The notes below the pieces were generated by a model that saw only the letters and a program-made list of their open reading frames with translations, was not told the origin of the DNA and ran no database searches. DNA of 64,000 bases from Symsagittifera roscoffensis (taxonomy: Eukaryota; Xenacoelomorpha; Acoela; Convolutidae). The stretch lies in NCBI RefSeq assembly GCF_963678635.1, contig NC_087071.1, positions 37,406,438 through 37,470,437 on the forward strand, given 5' to 3'. Below, one piece after another: positions 44,701 through 57,480 of this stretch; the stretch's first letter is position 1; every line of letters starts with the position of its first letter. The position numbers were made by a program, and so were the translations under genes.

Positions 44701-46629
44701 ATTCCACAGAAAAAAAACTGAAATCAAAAAATAAGAACTCTCAGGTACCAATAACAAGTAAATAAAGCGTTATCAACTCCAAAAAGGCAGCGCTGTCTTT
44801 CAAATTTATGAAAACTCAAGGAATTTCTGGTAGTCAAGACCAAAAAGAAAGAAAAACTGCCAGTACTGTGACGACAACTTTTTCGGAAAAAAAACACCAC
44901 AGCGCAAACTTGCTTCTGCAATGATCGCTAACCCAGTAGAGCTGATGGATCGAACAACAATGAACACATTAAGATGATTTAACTAGCCACAAAATGTCCT
45001 GAAATATGAAAAAAATTGTACCACAAACGATCGCATCAAGGATAAACACAAAAAATGACACATTTCAGAAACATAAAGACCAAAATCAAACTATCCTGAA
45101 AGTTGAAAAAAAAAATTTGTACCACAAAAAATTGTATCAAGGAAGAACACAGAAAAAAAAAACATTTTTCAGACGCACCAAAACCAATATCAAAACCCAG
45201 AACTCCCATGGGTCGTCAGCACACCCACAAGGCATTAGCAACCCCAAAAAGCGTCGTTGTGTATTTCAAAGATGTCAAAACTGAAGAAACATTTAGTAGC
45301 CAAGAACAGAAGCTAGTGGAAACTACCAATTTGTGATAACTTTATTGAGACAAAAAAACTCCAGCGCAAATTCGCTAGAGCAACGACCACTACCCCAGTA
45401 AAATTGAATAAATGAATAAAATGAGCACATCGAAATGATAATATCAGCCAAGCACTGTGATCAAAATTGGAAAAATTTGTAACGAGAAAAACCGCATCAC
45501 TGATAGACATATAAAAAGACATGATTCCACAGAAAAAAAACTGAAAACAATTATTAAGCACTCCCAGGTAAGATCAACAAGCAAAAAATGCATTATCAAC
45601 CCCCAAGAAGACAGCTCTGTATTTTAAACTTATGAAAACTCAAGGAATGTCTAGCAGTCAAGATCAAAAAGAAAAAAAACTGCCAGTACTGTGACGACAA
45701 GTTTTTTCGGACAAAAAATCACCACAGCGCAAATTTACTTCTGCAATGATCGCTAACCCAGTAGAACTGATGAATGGTACAACAATGAACACATCAAGAT
45801 GACTTAACTAGCCACACAATGTCCAGAAAAATGAAAAAAAAAATTGTACCACAAAAGATCGCATCAAGGATAAACACAAAAAATGCCATAGTGCAGAAAC
45901 ACAAAGGCTAAAATCAAAAACTTAGTACTCCCATGAAGTTTCGGCTAACCCAAAGCGCATAAACAACCCAAAACAGTGTCGCTGTGTTATTCAAACATGT
46001 CAAAACTGAAGAAGCATTCAGTAGCCAAGATCACAAGCTAGTGGAAACTACCAATTTGTGACGACAACTTTTTTCGGACAGAAAATCAACACAGTGCAAA
46101 TCCGCTTCTGCAGCGGTCGCTAAGTCAGTAGAATCGATGAATGGAGCAACAAAAAAAACATCAAGATTTCTTCACTAGCCACACACTGTCTTAAAAATGA
46201 AAAAATTTGTACCACAAAAAATCGCATCAAGGATGAACACAAAAGAAGACATATTCCAGAATAACGTTAATCAAAATCAAAATCCAGAAATACCATGAAT
46301 TTTCAGTATGTCCACAGCGCATTAACAACCCAAAAAAGTGTCACTGTATATTTCAAAGATGTCAAAACTGAAGAAACATTCAGTAGCCGAGACCAGAAGC
46401 TAGTGGAAACTACAAACTTGTGATAACTTTATTGAGATAAAAACACTTCTGCGAAAATTCGCTAGTGCAACGACCACCAACCACCCCAGTAGAATTGAAT
46501 TAATGAATAAAATTGAGCACATCAAAATGATAAGATCAGCCAGACACTGTGATCAAAAATGGAAAAATTTGTAGCGAGAAAAACCGCATCACTGATAGAC
46601 ACATAAAAAGACTTGATTCCACAGAAAAA
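35781..46629 (+). repeat. Copy 2 of the 14-kb tandem superduplication
   Basis: It corresponds to 21,781-35,652 but is shorter by 3,027 bp. This is explained by one fewer 2,289-bp unit, one fewer 717-bp unit, and a 21-bp deletion near 41,030, where AGACCAAAATCAAAAACATA is missing. Confidence 0.9.
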
Positions 46630-49165
46630 AAACAACTATTAAGCACTCCCACGTATTATCAACAAGCAAACAATGCATTATCAACCTCAAAAAGGCAGCT
46701 CTGTTTTTTAAATTTATGAAAACTCAAGGAATGTCTGGTAGTCGAGACCAAAAGGACAAAAAAGACCAAAAAGAAAGAAAAACTGCCAGTACTGTGACAA
46801 CAAATTTTTTCGGACAAAAAGTCACCACAGCGCAAATTCGCTTCTGAAATGATCGCTAACCTAGTAGAACTGATGAATGGTACAATAATGAACACATCAG
46901 GATGACTTTACTAGCCACACAATGTCCTGAAAAATGAAAAAATTTGCACCACAAAAGATCGCATCAAGGAGAAACACAAAAAGTGACATACTTCAGAAAC
47001 ATAAAAATCAAAATCAAAAATTTAGTACTCCCATGAACTGTCAGCTAACCCACAACGCATTAACAACCCAAAAAATTTGTCGTTGTGTATTTCAAAGATG
47101 TCAAAACTGAAGAAACATTCAGTAGCCAAGACCAGAAGCTAGTGGAAACTACCAATTTGTGACAACAAGTTTTTTGAACAAAAAATCAACACAGCGCAAA
47201 TCCGCTTCTGCAACGATCGTTAACACAGTAGAATCGATGAATGGAGCAACAATGAACACATCAAGATTTCTTAACTAGCCACACAATGTCCTGAAAAATG
47301 AAAAAGTTTGTACCACAAAAGATCGCATCAAGGATAAACACAAAAAATGACATATTTCAGAAACATAAAGACCAAAATCAAAAACTTAGTACTGCCATGA
47401 GCTGTCAGCTAACCCACAACGCATTACGAGCCACAAAACAAAAAAGCGTCGTTGTGTATTTCAAAGATGTCAAAATTGAAGAAACATTCAGTAGCCAAGA
47501 CCAGAAGCTAGTGGAAACTACCAACTTGTGATAACTTTATTGAGATAAAAACACTCCAGCTCAAATTCGCTAGTGCAGCAACCACCACTCCATTATAAAT
47601 GAATAAATGAATAAAATTGAGCACATCGAAAGGATAATATCAGCCAGACTCTGTGATCAAAAATGGAAAAACTTGTAACGACAAAAACCGCATAACTGAT
47701 AGACACATGAAAAGACTTGATTCCACAGAAAAAACTGAAAACATTTATTAAGCACTCCCAGGTAACATTAACAAGCAAAAAATGCCTTATCAACCCCAAA
47801 AAGGCAGCTCTGTCTTTTAAATTTATGAAAACTCAAGGAATGTCTGGTAGTCAAGACCAAAAAGAAAGAAAAACTGCCAGTACTGTGAGGACAACTTTTT
47901 TCGGACAAAAAATCAGCCTAGCGCAAATTCGCTTCTGCAACGATCGCTAACCCAGTAGAACTGATGAATGGTACAGCAATGAACACATCCAGATGACTTT
48001 ATTAGCCACACAATGTCCTGATAAATGAAAAAATTTGTACCACAAAAGATCGCATCGAGGATAAACACAAAAAGTGACATATTTCACAAACATAAAGACA
48101 AAAATCAAAAACTTAGTACTCCCATGAACTGTCAGCAAACCCAAAGCGCTTTAACAACGCAAAACAGTGTCGCTGTGTTATTCAAAGATGTCAAAACTGA
48201 AGAAGCATTCAGTAGCCAAGATCACAAGCTAGTGAAACTACCAATTTGTGACATTTTATTGAGACAAAAACTTTCCTCAATGAAAACTCAAGGAATGTCT
48301 GGGAGTCAAGACCAAAAAGATAGAAAAACTGCCAGTACTGTGACGACATCTTTTTTCGGACAAAAAATCACCGCAGCGCAAATTCGCTTCTGCAACGACT
48401 GATAACCTATTAGAACTCATGAAAGGAACAACACTGAACACTACAAGATGATTTAACTAGCCACACAATGTCATGAAATATGAAAAGAAATTGTACCACA
48501 AAAGATCGCATCAAAGGATAAACACATAGAATGACATATTTCAGAAACATAAAGACTAAAATCAAAAATTTAGTACTCCTATGTACCGTCAGCATACCCA
48601 CAACGCATTAACAACCCAAAAAAGCGTCATTGTGTATTTCAAAGATGTCAAAACTGAAGAAACATTCAGTAGCCAAGACCAAAAGCTAGTGGTAACTACC
48701 AATTTGTGATAAATTTATTGAGACAAAAACACTCCAGCTCAAATTCGCTAGTGCAACGACCACCACTCCAGTAGAAATGAATAAATGAATAAAATTGAGC
48801 ACATCGAAATGATAATATCAGCCAGACGCTGTGATCAAAAATGGAAAAACTTGTAACGACAAAAACCGCATCACTGATAGACACATAAAAAGACATGATT
48901 CCGCAGAAAAAAATTGAAAACAATTATTAGGCACACCTAGGTAACATCAACATGTAAAAAAAGCATTATCAACCCCAAAAAGGCAGCTCTGTCTTTCAAA
49001 TTTATGAAAACTCAAGGAATGTCTGGTAGTCAAGACCAAGAAGAAAGAAAAACTGCCAGTACTGTGTCGACAACTTTTTTCGGACAAAAAATCACCACAG
49101 CGCAAATTCGCTTCTGCAACGATCGGTAACCCGTTAGAACTGATGAAAGGAACAACAATCAACAC
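46630..49165 (+). repeat. Mixed A/B dimers right of the superduplication
   Basis: A and B units alternate at about 727 bp (for example 47,275-48,001), more diverged from the 14-kb block than its two copies are from each other. One tract (about 48,240-48,590) is an exception and closely matches the block around 43,313-43,665. Confidence 0.85.
47298..47531 (+). other. Representative conserved ORF of satellite subtype A
   Basis: In many A units an ATG in ATGAAAAARTTTGTACCAC opens about 75 codons ending SSQDQKLVETTNL and a TGA. More than 25 units across the array keep it, among them 26,108-26,338, 33,258-33,542, 37,666-37,893, 50,987-51,214, 54,605-54,832, 59,368-59,559 and 63,687-63,917. The product would be basic, Lys/Gln/Asn/Thr-rich, with no known domain. 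The opposite strand of the same segment is often open too, which points to low stop content as the cause. Whether it is translated is unknown. Confidence 0.3.
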
Positions 49166-52100
49166 ATCAAGATGACTTAGTTAGTCACACAATGTCCTGA
49201 AAAATGAAAAAGTTTGTACCACGACATTTTTCAGAAACATAAAGACAAAAATCAAAAACTTAGTACTCCCATGAACTGCAGCAAACCCACAACGCATTAA
49301 CAACCCAAAAAAATGTCGCTGTGCCTATCAAAGATGTCAAAACTGAAAAAACATGCAGTTGCCAAGACCAGAAGCTAGTGGAAACTACCAATTTGTGACG
49401 ACAACTTTCTTCGGACAAAAAATCACCACAGCGCAAATCCGCTTCTGCAACGATCGCTAAATCAGCAGATTTGATGCTTGGAACAACAATGAACTCATCA
49501 AGACTTCTTAACTAGCCACACACTGTCCTGGAAAATGAAAAAAATTTGTACCACAAAAATCGCATCAAGGATGAACACAAAAAAGACGTCTTTCGGAAAC
49601 ATAAATACCAAAATCCAAAACCCAGAACTCCCATGATCAACCAGCATACCCACAACGCATTAACAAACCAAAAAAGCAGCGCTGGAATTTTCAAAGATGT
49701 CAAAACTGAAGAAGCATTCAGTAGCCAAGACCAGAAGCTAGTGGAAACTATCAATTTGTGACGAAAACTTTTTTCGGACAAAAAATCACCACAGCGCATA
49801 TTCGCTTCTGCAACGATCGCTAATACAGTAGAACTGATGAATGGAACAACAATCAACACATCAAGATGACCTAACTAGCCACACAAGGTCCTGAAAAATG
49901 AAAAAGTTTGTACCACAAAAAATCGCATCAAGGATGAACACAGAAAAAGACATATTTCAGAAACATAAATAACAAAATCCAAAACCCAGAACTCCCTTGA
50001 AAAGTCAGCATACCCACAACGCATTAAAAACCCAAAAAATGTCGCTGTGTAATTCAAAGATGTCAAAACTGAAGAAACATTCAGCAGCTAAGACCAGAAG
50101 CTAGTGGAAACTACCAATTTGTGACGACAATTTTTTGGACAAAAAATCACCACAGCGCAAATTCGCTTCTGCAACTATCGCTAACCCAGTAGAACTGATG
50201 AACGGATTAACAATCAACACATCAAGATGACTTAACTAGCCACACAATGTCCTGAAAAATGAAAACGTTTGTACCACAAAAAATCGCATCAAGGATGAAC
50301 ACAAAAAATGACATTTTTCAGAAACATAAAGACAAAAATCAAAAACCTAGTACTCCCATGAACTGTCAGCAAACCCACAACGCACTAACAGCCCAAAAAA
50401 AATGTCGCTGTGCATTTCGAAGATGTCAAAACTGAAGAAACATTCAGTTGCCAAGACCAGAAGCTAGTGGAAACTACCAATTTGTGACGACAACTTTCTT
50501 CGGACAAAAAATCACCACAGCTCAAATCCGCTTCTGCAACGATCGCTAAATCAGCAGATTTTATGCTTGGAACAACAATGAACTCATCAAGACTTCTTAA
50601 CTAGCCGCACACTGTCCTGGAAAATGAAAAAATTTTGTACCACAAACATCGCAACAAGGATGAACACAAAAAAGACGTCTTTCGGAAACATAAATACCAA
50701 AATCCAAAACCCAGAACTCCCATGATCAACCAGCATACCCACAACGCATTAACAAACCTAAAAAGCAGCGCTGCAATTTTCAAAGATGTCAAAACTGAAG
50801 AAGCATTCAGTAGCCAAGACCAGAAGCTAGTGGAAACTATCAGTTTGTGACGACAACTTTTTTCGGACAAAAAATCACCACAGCGCAAATTTGCTTCTGC
50901 AATGATCGCTAACCCAGTAGAACTGATGAATGGATTAACAATCAACACATCAAGATGACTTAACTAGCCACACAATGTCCTGAAAAATGAAAAAGTTTGT
51001 ACCACAAAAAATCGAATCAAGGATGAACCCAAAAAATGACCTTTTTCAGAAACATAAAGACAAAAATCAAAAACTTAGTACTCCCATGAACTGTCAGCAA
51101 ACTCACAACGCATTAACAACCCAAAAAAATGTCGCTGTGCATTTCAAAGATGTCAAAACTGAAGAAACATTCAGTTGCCAAGACCAGAAGCTAGTGGAGA
51201 CTACCAATTTGTGACGACAACTTTGTTCGGACAAAAAATCACCACAGCGCAAATCCGCTTCTGCAACGATCGCTAAATCAGCAGATTCTATGCTCGGAAC
51301 AACAATGAACTCATCAAGACTTCTTAACTAGCCACACACAGTCCTGGAAAATGAAAAAATTTTGTACCACAAAAATCGCAACAAGGATGAACACAAAAAA
51401 GACGTCTTTCGGAAACATAAATACCAAAATCCAAAACCCAGAACTCCCATGATCAACCAGCATACCCACAACGCATTAACAAACCAAAAAAGCAGCCTTG
51501 CAATTTTCAAAGATGTCAAAACTGAAGAAGCATTCAGTAGCCAAGACCAGAAGTTAGTGGAAACTACTAATTTGTGACGACCATTTTTTTCGGACAAAAA
51601 AATACCACAGAGCAAATCGGCTAATGCAACGATCGCTAACCCAGTAGAAATGATGAATGGAACAACAATGAACACGTCAAGATGACTTAACTAGCCACAC
51701 AATGTCCTGAAAAATGAAAAAAAAAATTGAACCACAAAAGATCGCATCAAGGATGAACACAAAAAAGACATACTTCAGAAACATAAAGACAAAAATCAAA
51801 AACGCAGAAATCCCATGAACTGTCAGCAAACTCACAACGCATTAACAACCCAAAAAAATGTCGCTGTGCATTTCAAAGATGTCAAAACTGAAGAAACATT
51901 CAGTTGCCAAGACCAGAAGCTAGTGGAGACTACCAATTTGTGACGACAACTTTGTTCGGACAAAAAATCACCACAGCGCAAATCCGCTTCTGCAACGATC
52001 GCTAAATCAGCAGATTCTATGCTCGGAACAACAATGAACTCATCAAGACTTCTTAACTAGCCACACACAGTCCTGGAAAATGAAAAAATTTTGTACCACA

Positions 52101-55100
52101 AAAATCGCAACAAGGATGAACACAAAAAAGACGTCTTTCGGAAACATAAATACCAAAATCCAAAACCCAGAACTCCCATGATCAACCAGCATACCCACAA
52201 CGCATTAACAAACCAAAAAAGCAGCGCTGCAATTTTCAAAGATGTCAAAACTGAAGAAGCATTCAGTAGCCAAGACCAGAAGTTAGTGGAAACTACTAAT
52301 TTGTGACGACCATTTTTTTCGGACAAAAAAATACCACAGTGCAAATCGGCTGCTGCAACGATCGCTAACCCAGTAGAAATGATGAATGGAACAACAATGA
52401 ACACGTCAAGATGACTTAACTAGCCACACAATGTCCTGAAAAATGAAAAAAAAAATTGAACCACAAAAGATCGCATCAAGGATGAACACAAAAAAGACAT
52501 ACTTCAGAAACATAAAGACAAAAATCAAAAACGCAGAAATCCCATGAATAGTCAGCATACCCACAACGCCTTAACAACCCAACAAATTGTCGCTGTGAGT
52601 TTCAAAGATGTCAAAACGGAAGAAACAATCAGTAGCCAAGACCAGAAGCTAGTGGAAACTACCATTTTGTGACGACAATTTTTTTCGGACAAAAAAATAC
52701 CATAGAGCAAATCGGCTTCTGCAACGATCGCTCACCCAGTAGAACTGATGAATGGAACAACAATGAACACATCGAGATGACTTAACTAGTCACACAATGT
52801 CCTGAAAAATGAAAAAAAATTTGTACCACAAAAGATCGCATCAAGGATGAACACAAAAAAGACATACTTCAGAAACATAAAGACCAAAATCAAAAAGTTA
52901 GTACTCCCATGAACAGTCAGCATACCCACAACGCATTAACAAACCAAAACAGCAGCGCTGTGAATTTCAAAGATGTCAAAACTGAAGAAACAATCAGTAG
53001 CCAAGACTAGAAGCTAGTGGAAACTACCAATTTGTGACGACAATTTTTTTCGGACAAAAAAAGCACCACAGCGCACATCCGCTTCTGCAACGATTGCTAA
53101 CCCAGTGGAATCGCTGAATGGAACAACAATGAACACATCAAGATTTCATAGCTAGCCACATACCGTCCTGGAAAATGGAAAAATTTGAACCACAAAAAAT
53201 CGCATCATTGATGAACACAAAAAAGACATACTTCAGAAAAATAAATACCAAAATCCAAAAATAGAACTCCAAAGAACATTCAGCATACCCACAACGCATT
53301 AGCAAACCAAAAAAGCAGCGCCGTGAGTTTCAAAGATGTCAAAACTGAAGAAACAATCAGTAGCCAAGACCAGAAGCTAGTGGAAACTACCAATTTGTGA
53401 CAATTTTTTTCGGACAAAAAAATACCACAGAGCAAATCGGCTTCTGCAACGATCGCTAACCAGTAGAACTGATGAATGGAACAACAATGAACACATCAAG
53501 ATGACTTAACTAGCCACACAATGTCCTGACATATGAAAAAAAATTGTACCACAAAAGATCGCATCAAGGATGAACACAAAAAAGACATAAAGACAAAAAT
53601 CAAAAACGCAGAACTCCCATGAATAGTCAGCATACCCACAACGCCTTAACAACCCAACAAATTGTTGCTGTGAGTTTCAAAGATGTCAAAACGGAAGAAA
53701 CAATCAGTAGCCAAGACCAGAAGCTAGTGGAAACTACCAATTTGTGACGACAATTTTTTTCGGACAAAAAAATACCATAGAGCAAATCGGCTTCTGCAAC
53801 GATCGCTAACCCAGTAGAACCGATGAATGAAGCAACAATGAACACATCAAGATGACTTAACTAGCCACACAATGTCCTGAAAAATGAAAAAAAATTTGTA
53901 CCACAAAAGATCGCATCAAGGATGAACACAAAAAAGACATACTTCAGAAAAAGACCAAAATCAAAAAGTTAGTACTCCCATGAACAGTCAGCATACCCAC
54001 AACGCATTAACAAACCGAAAAAGCAGCGCTGTGAATTTCAAAGATGTCAAAACTGAAGAAACAATCAGTAGCCAAGACTAGAAGCTAGTGGAAACTACCA
54101 ATTTGTGACGACAATTTTTTTCGGACAAAAAAAGCACCACAGCGCACATCCGCTTCTGCAACGATCGCTAACCCAGTGGAATCGATGAATGAAACAACAA
54201 GGAACACATCAAGATTTCTTAACTAGCCACATACCGTCCTGGAAAATGGAAAAATTTGAACCACAAAAAATCGCATCATGGATGAACACAAAAAAGACAT
54301 ACTTCAGAAAAATAAATACCAAAATCCAAAAATAGAACTCCAAAGAACATTCAACATACCCACAACGCATTAGCAAACCAAAAAAGCAGCGCTGTGAGTT
54401 TCAAAGATGTCAAAACTGAAGAAACAATCAGTAGCCAAGACCAGAAGCTAGTGGAAACTACCAATTTGTGACAATTTTTTTCGGACAAAAAACTACCACA
54501 GAGCAAATCGGCTTCTGCAATGATCGCTAACCCAGTAGAACTGATTAATGGAACAACAACGAACACATCAAGGTGACTTAACTAGCCACACAATGTCCTG
54601 ACATATGAAAAAAATTTGTACCACAAAATATCGCATCAAGGATGAACACAAAAAAGACATACTTCAGAAACATAAAGACAAAAATCAAAAACGCAGAACT
54701 CCCATGAATAGTCAGCATACCCACAACGCCTTAACAACCCAACAAATTGTCGCTGTGTATTTCAAAGATGTCAAAACTGAAGAAGCATTCAGTAGCCAAG
54801 ACCAGAAGCTCGTGGTAACTACCAATTTGTGACAACAACTTTCTCCGGAAAAAAGCACCAAAGCGCAAATCCGCTTCTGCAACGATCTCTAACCCAGTGG
54901 AATCGATGAATGGAACAACAATGAACACATCAAGATTTCTTAACTAGCCACATACCGTCCTGGAAAATGGAAAAATTTGAACCACAAAAAATCGCATCAT
55001 GGATGAACACAAAAAAGACATATTTCAGAAACATAAATACCAAAATTCAAAAATAGAACTCCAAAGAACATTCAACATACCCACAACGCATTAGCAAACC

Positions 55101-55915
55101 AAAAAAAGCAGCGCTGTGAATTTCAAAGATGTCAAAACTGAAGAAACAATCAGTAGCCAAGACCAGAAGCTAGTGGAAACTACCAGTTTGTGATGACAAT
55201 TTTCTTCGGACAAAAAAATACCACAGAGCAAATCGGCTTCTGCAACGATCGCTAACCCAGTAGAACTGATGAATGGAACAACAATGAACACATCAAGATG
55301 ACTTAACTAGCCACACAATGTCCTGAAAAATGAAAAAAAAAATTGTACCACAAAAGATCGCATCATGGATGAACACAAAAAAGACATACCTCAGAAACAT
55401 AAGGACCAAAATCAAAAACTTAAAACTCCCATGAACAGTCAGCATACCCACAACGCATTAACAAACCAAAAAAGCAGCGCTGCGTTTTTCAAAGATGTCA
55501 AAACTGAAGAAGCATTCAGTAGCCAAGACCAGAAGCTAGTGGAAACTACCAATTTGTGACGACAACTTTTTTCGGACAAAAAATCAACACAGCGCAAAAC
55601 CGCTTCTGCAACGGACGCTAAGTCAGTAGAATCGATGAATGGAGCAACAATGAACACATCAAGATTTCTTAACAAGCCACACATTGTCCTAAAAAATGAA
55701 AAAATTTGTACCACAAAAAATCGCATCAAGGATGATCACAAAAAATGACATATTTCAGAAAAATGAAGACCAAAATCAAAAACTTGGTACTCTCATAGAT
55801 TTTCAGCGTACCCACAACGCATTAACAACCGAAAAAAGCGTCGCTGTGTATTTCAAAGATGTTAAAACTGAAGAAACGTTCAGTAGCCAAGACCATAAGC
55901 TAGTGGTAACTACCA
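49166..55915 (+). repeat. A-only satellite tract, alternating A1 and A2 variants
   Basis: No B unit occurs here. Two A variants tend to alternate: A1 with ACTTAACTAGCCACACAATG and A2 with TTCTTAACTAGCCACATACC (or CACACTGTCCTGG), giving dimers of about 724-729 bp. A recent 728-bp duplication is visible at about 51,090-51,817 and 51,818-52,545. Many units end in ACATCAAGATTTCTTAACTA, which is rare left of 46 kb. Confidence 0.85.
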
Positions 55916-57480
55916 ATTTGTGATAACTTTATTGAGACAAAAACACTCCAGCTCAAATTCGCTAGTGCAACGGCCACCACTCCAGTAAAAGTGAATAAGT
56001 GAATAAAAATGAGCACATCGAAATGATAATGTCTGCCAGACGCTGTGATCAAAAATGGAAAAACTTGTAACGACAAAAACCGCATCACTGATAGACACAT
56101 AAAAATACATGATTCCGCAGAAAAAAATTGAAAACAATTATTAGGCACACCTAGGTAACATCAACATGTAAAAAAGCATTATCAACCCCAAAAAGGCAGC
56201 TCTGTCTTTCAAGTTTATGAAAACTCAAGGAATGTCTGGTAGTCAAGACCAAGAAGAAAGAAAAACTGCCAGTACTGTGACGACAAATTTTTTCGGACAA
56301 AAAATCACCACAGCGCGAATTCGCTTCTGCAGCGATCGCTAAGTCAGTAGAATCGATGAATGGAGCAACAATGAACACATCAAGATTTCTTAACTAGCCA
56401 CACACTGGCCTGAAAATGAAAAAAATTGTACCACAAAAAATCGCATCATGAATGAACACAAAAAATGACATATTTAAGAAACATAAAGACAAAAACCGAA
56501 AACCTAGTACAACCATGAATCTTCAGCAAACCCACAACGCATTAACAACCCAAAAATTGTCGATATGTATTTCAAAGATGTCAAAATTGAAGAAACATTC
56601 AGTAGCCAAGACCAGAAGCTAGTGGAAACTACCAATTTGTGACGACAACTTTTTCGGACAGAAAGTCAACACAGCGCAAATCCGCTTCTGCAACGGTCGC
56701 TAAGTCAGTAAAATCGTTGAATGGAGCAACAATGAACACATCAAGATTTCTTATCTAGGCACACACTGTCCTAAAAAATGAAAAAATGTGTACCACAAAA
56801 AATCGCATCAAGCATGAACACAAAAAATGACATATTTCAGAAAAACAAAGACCAAAATCAAAAACATTGTACTCCCATGGATTTTCAGCGTACCCACAAC
56901 AGATTAACAACCCGAAAAAGCGTCACTATGTATTTCAAAGATGTCAAAACTGAAGAAACATTCAGTAGCCAAGACCAGAAGCTAGTGGTAACTACCAATT
57001 TGTGATAACTTTATTGAGACAAAAACACTCCAGCTCAAATTCGCTGGTGCAATGGCCACATCTCCAGTAAAAGTGAAAAAATGAATAAAATTGAGCACAT
57101 CGAAATGATAATATCGGCCAGACGCTGTGATCAAAATTGGAGAAACTTGTAACGAGAAAAACCGCATCACTGATAGACACATAAAAAGACATGATTCCAC
57201 AGAAAAAAAAATGAAAACAATTATTAAGCTTTCCTAGGTAACATCAACAAGTAAAAAATGCATTATCAACCCCAAAAAGGCAGCTCTGTCTTTCAAACTT
57301 CTGAAAACTCAAGGTATGTCTGGTAGTCAAGACCAAGAAGAAAGAAAAACTGCCAGTACTGTGACGACAACTTTTTTCGGACAAAAAATCACGTAAGCGC
57401 AAATTCACTTCTGCAACGATCGCTAACTCAGTATAACTGATGATTGTAACAACAATCAACACATCAAGGTGACTAAACTA
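55916..57480 (+). repeat. Short return of B units
   Basis: B-type segments (ATTGAGACAAAAACACTCCA ... CGCTGTGATCAAAAATGG) reappear at about 55,925-56,350 and 57,005-57,460, separated by A units. Confidence 0.8.

Noticed and set aside
35653-46629. The 14-kb duplication as a pure assembly error
   Set aside because: Not excluded, but the ectopic junction patch, the 3,027-bp content difference and the scattered base differences argue for two real copies. Spanning reads would decide.
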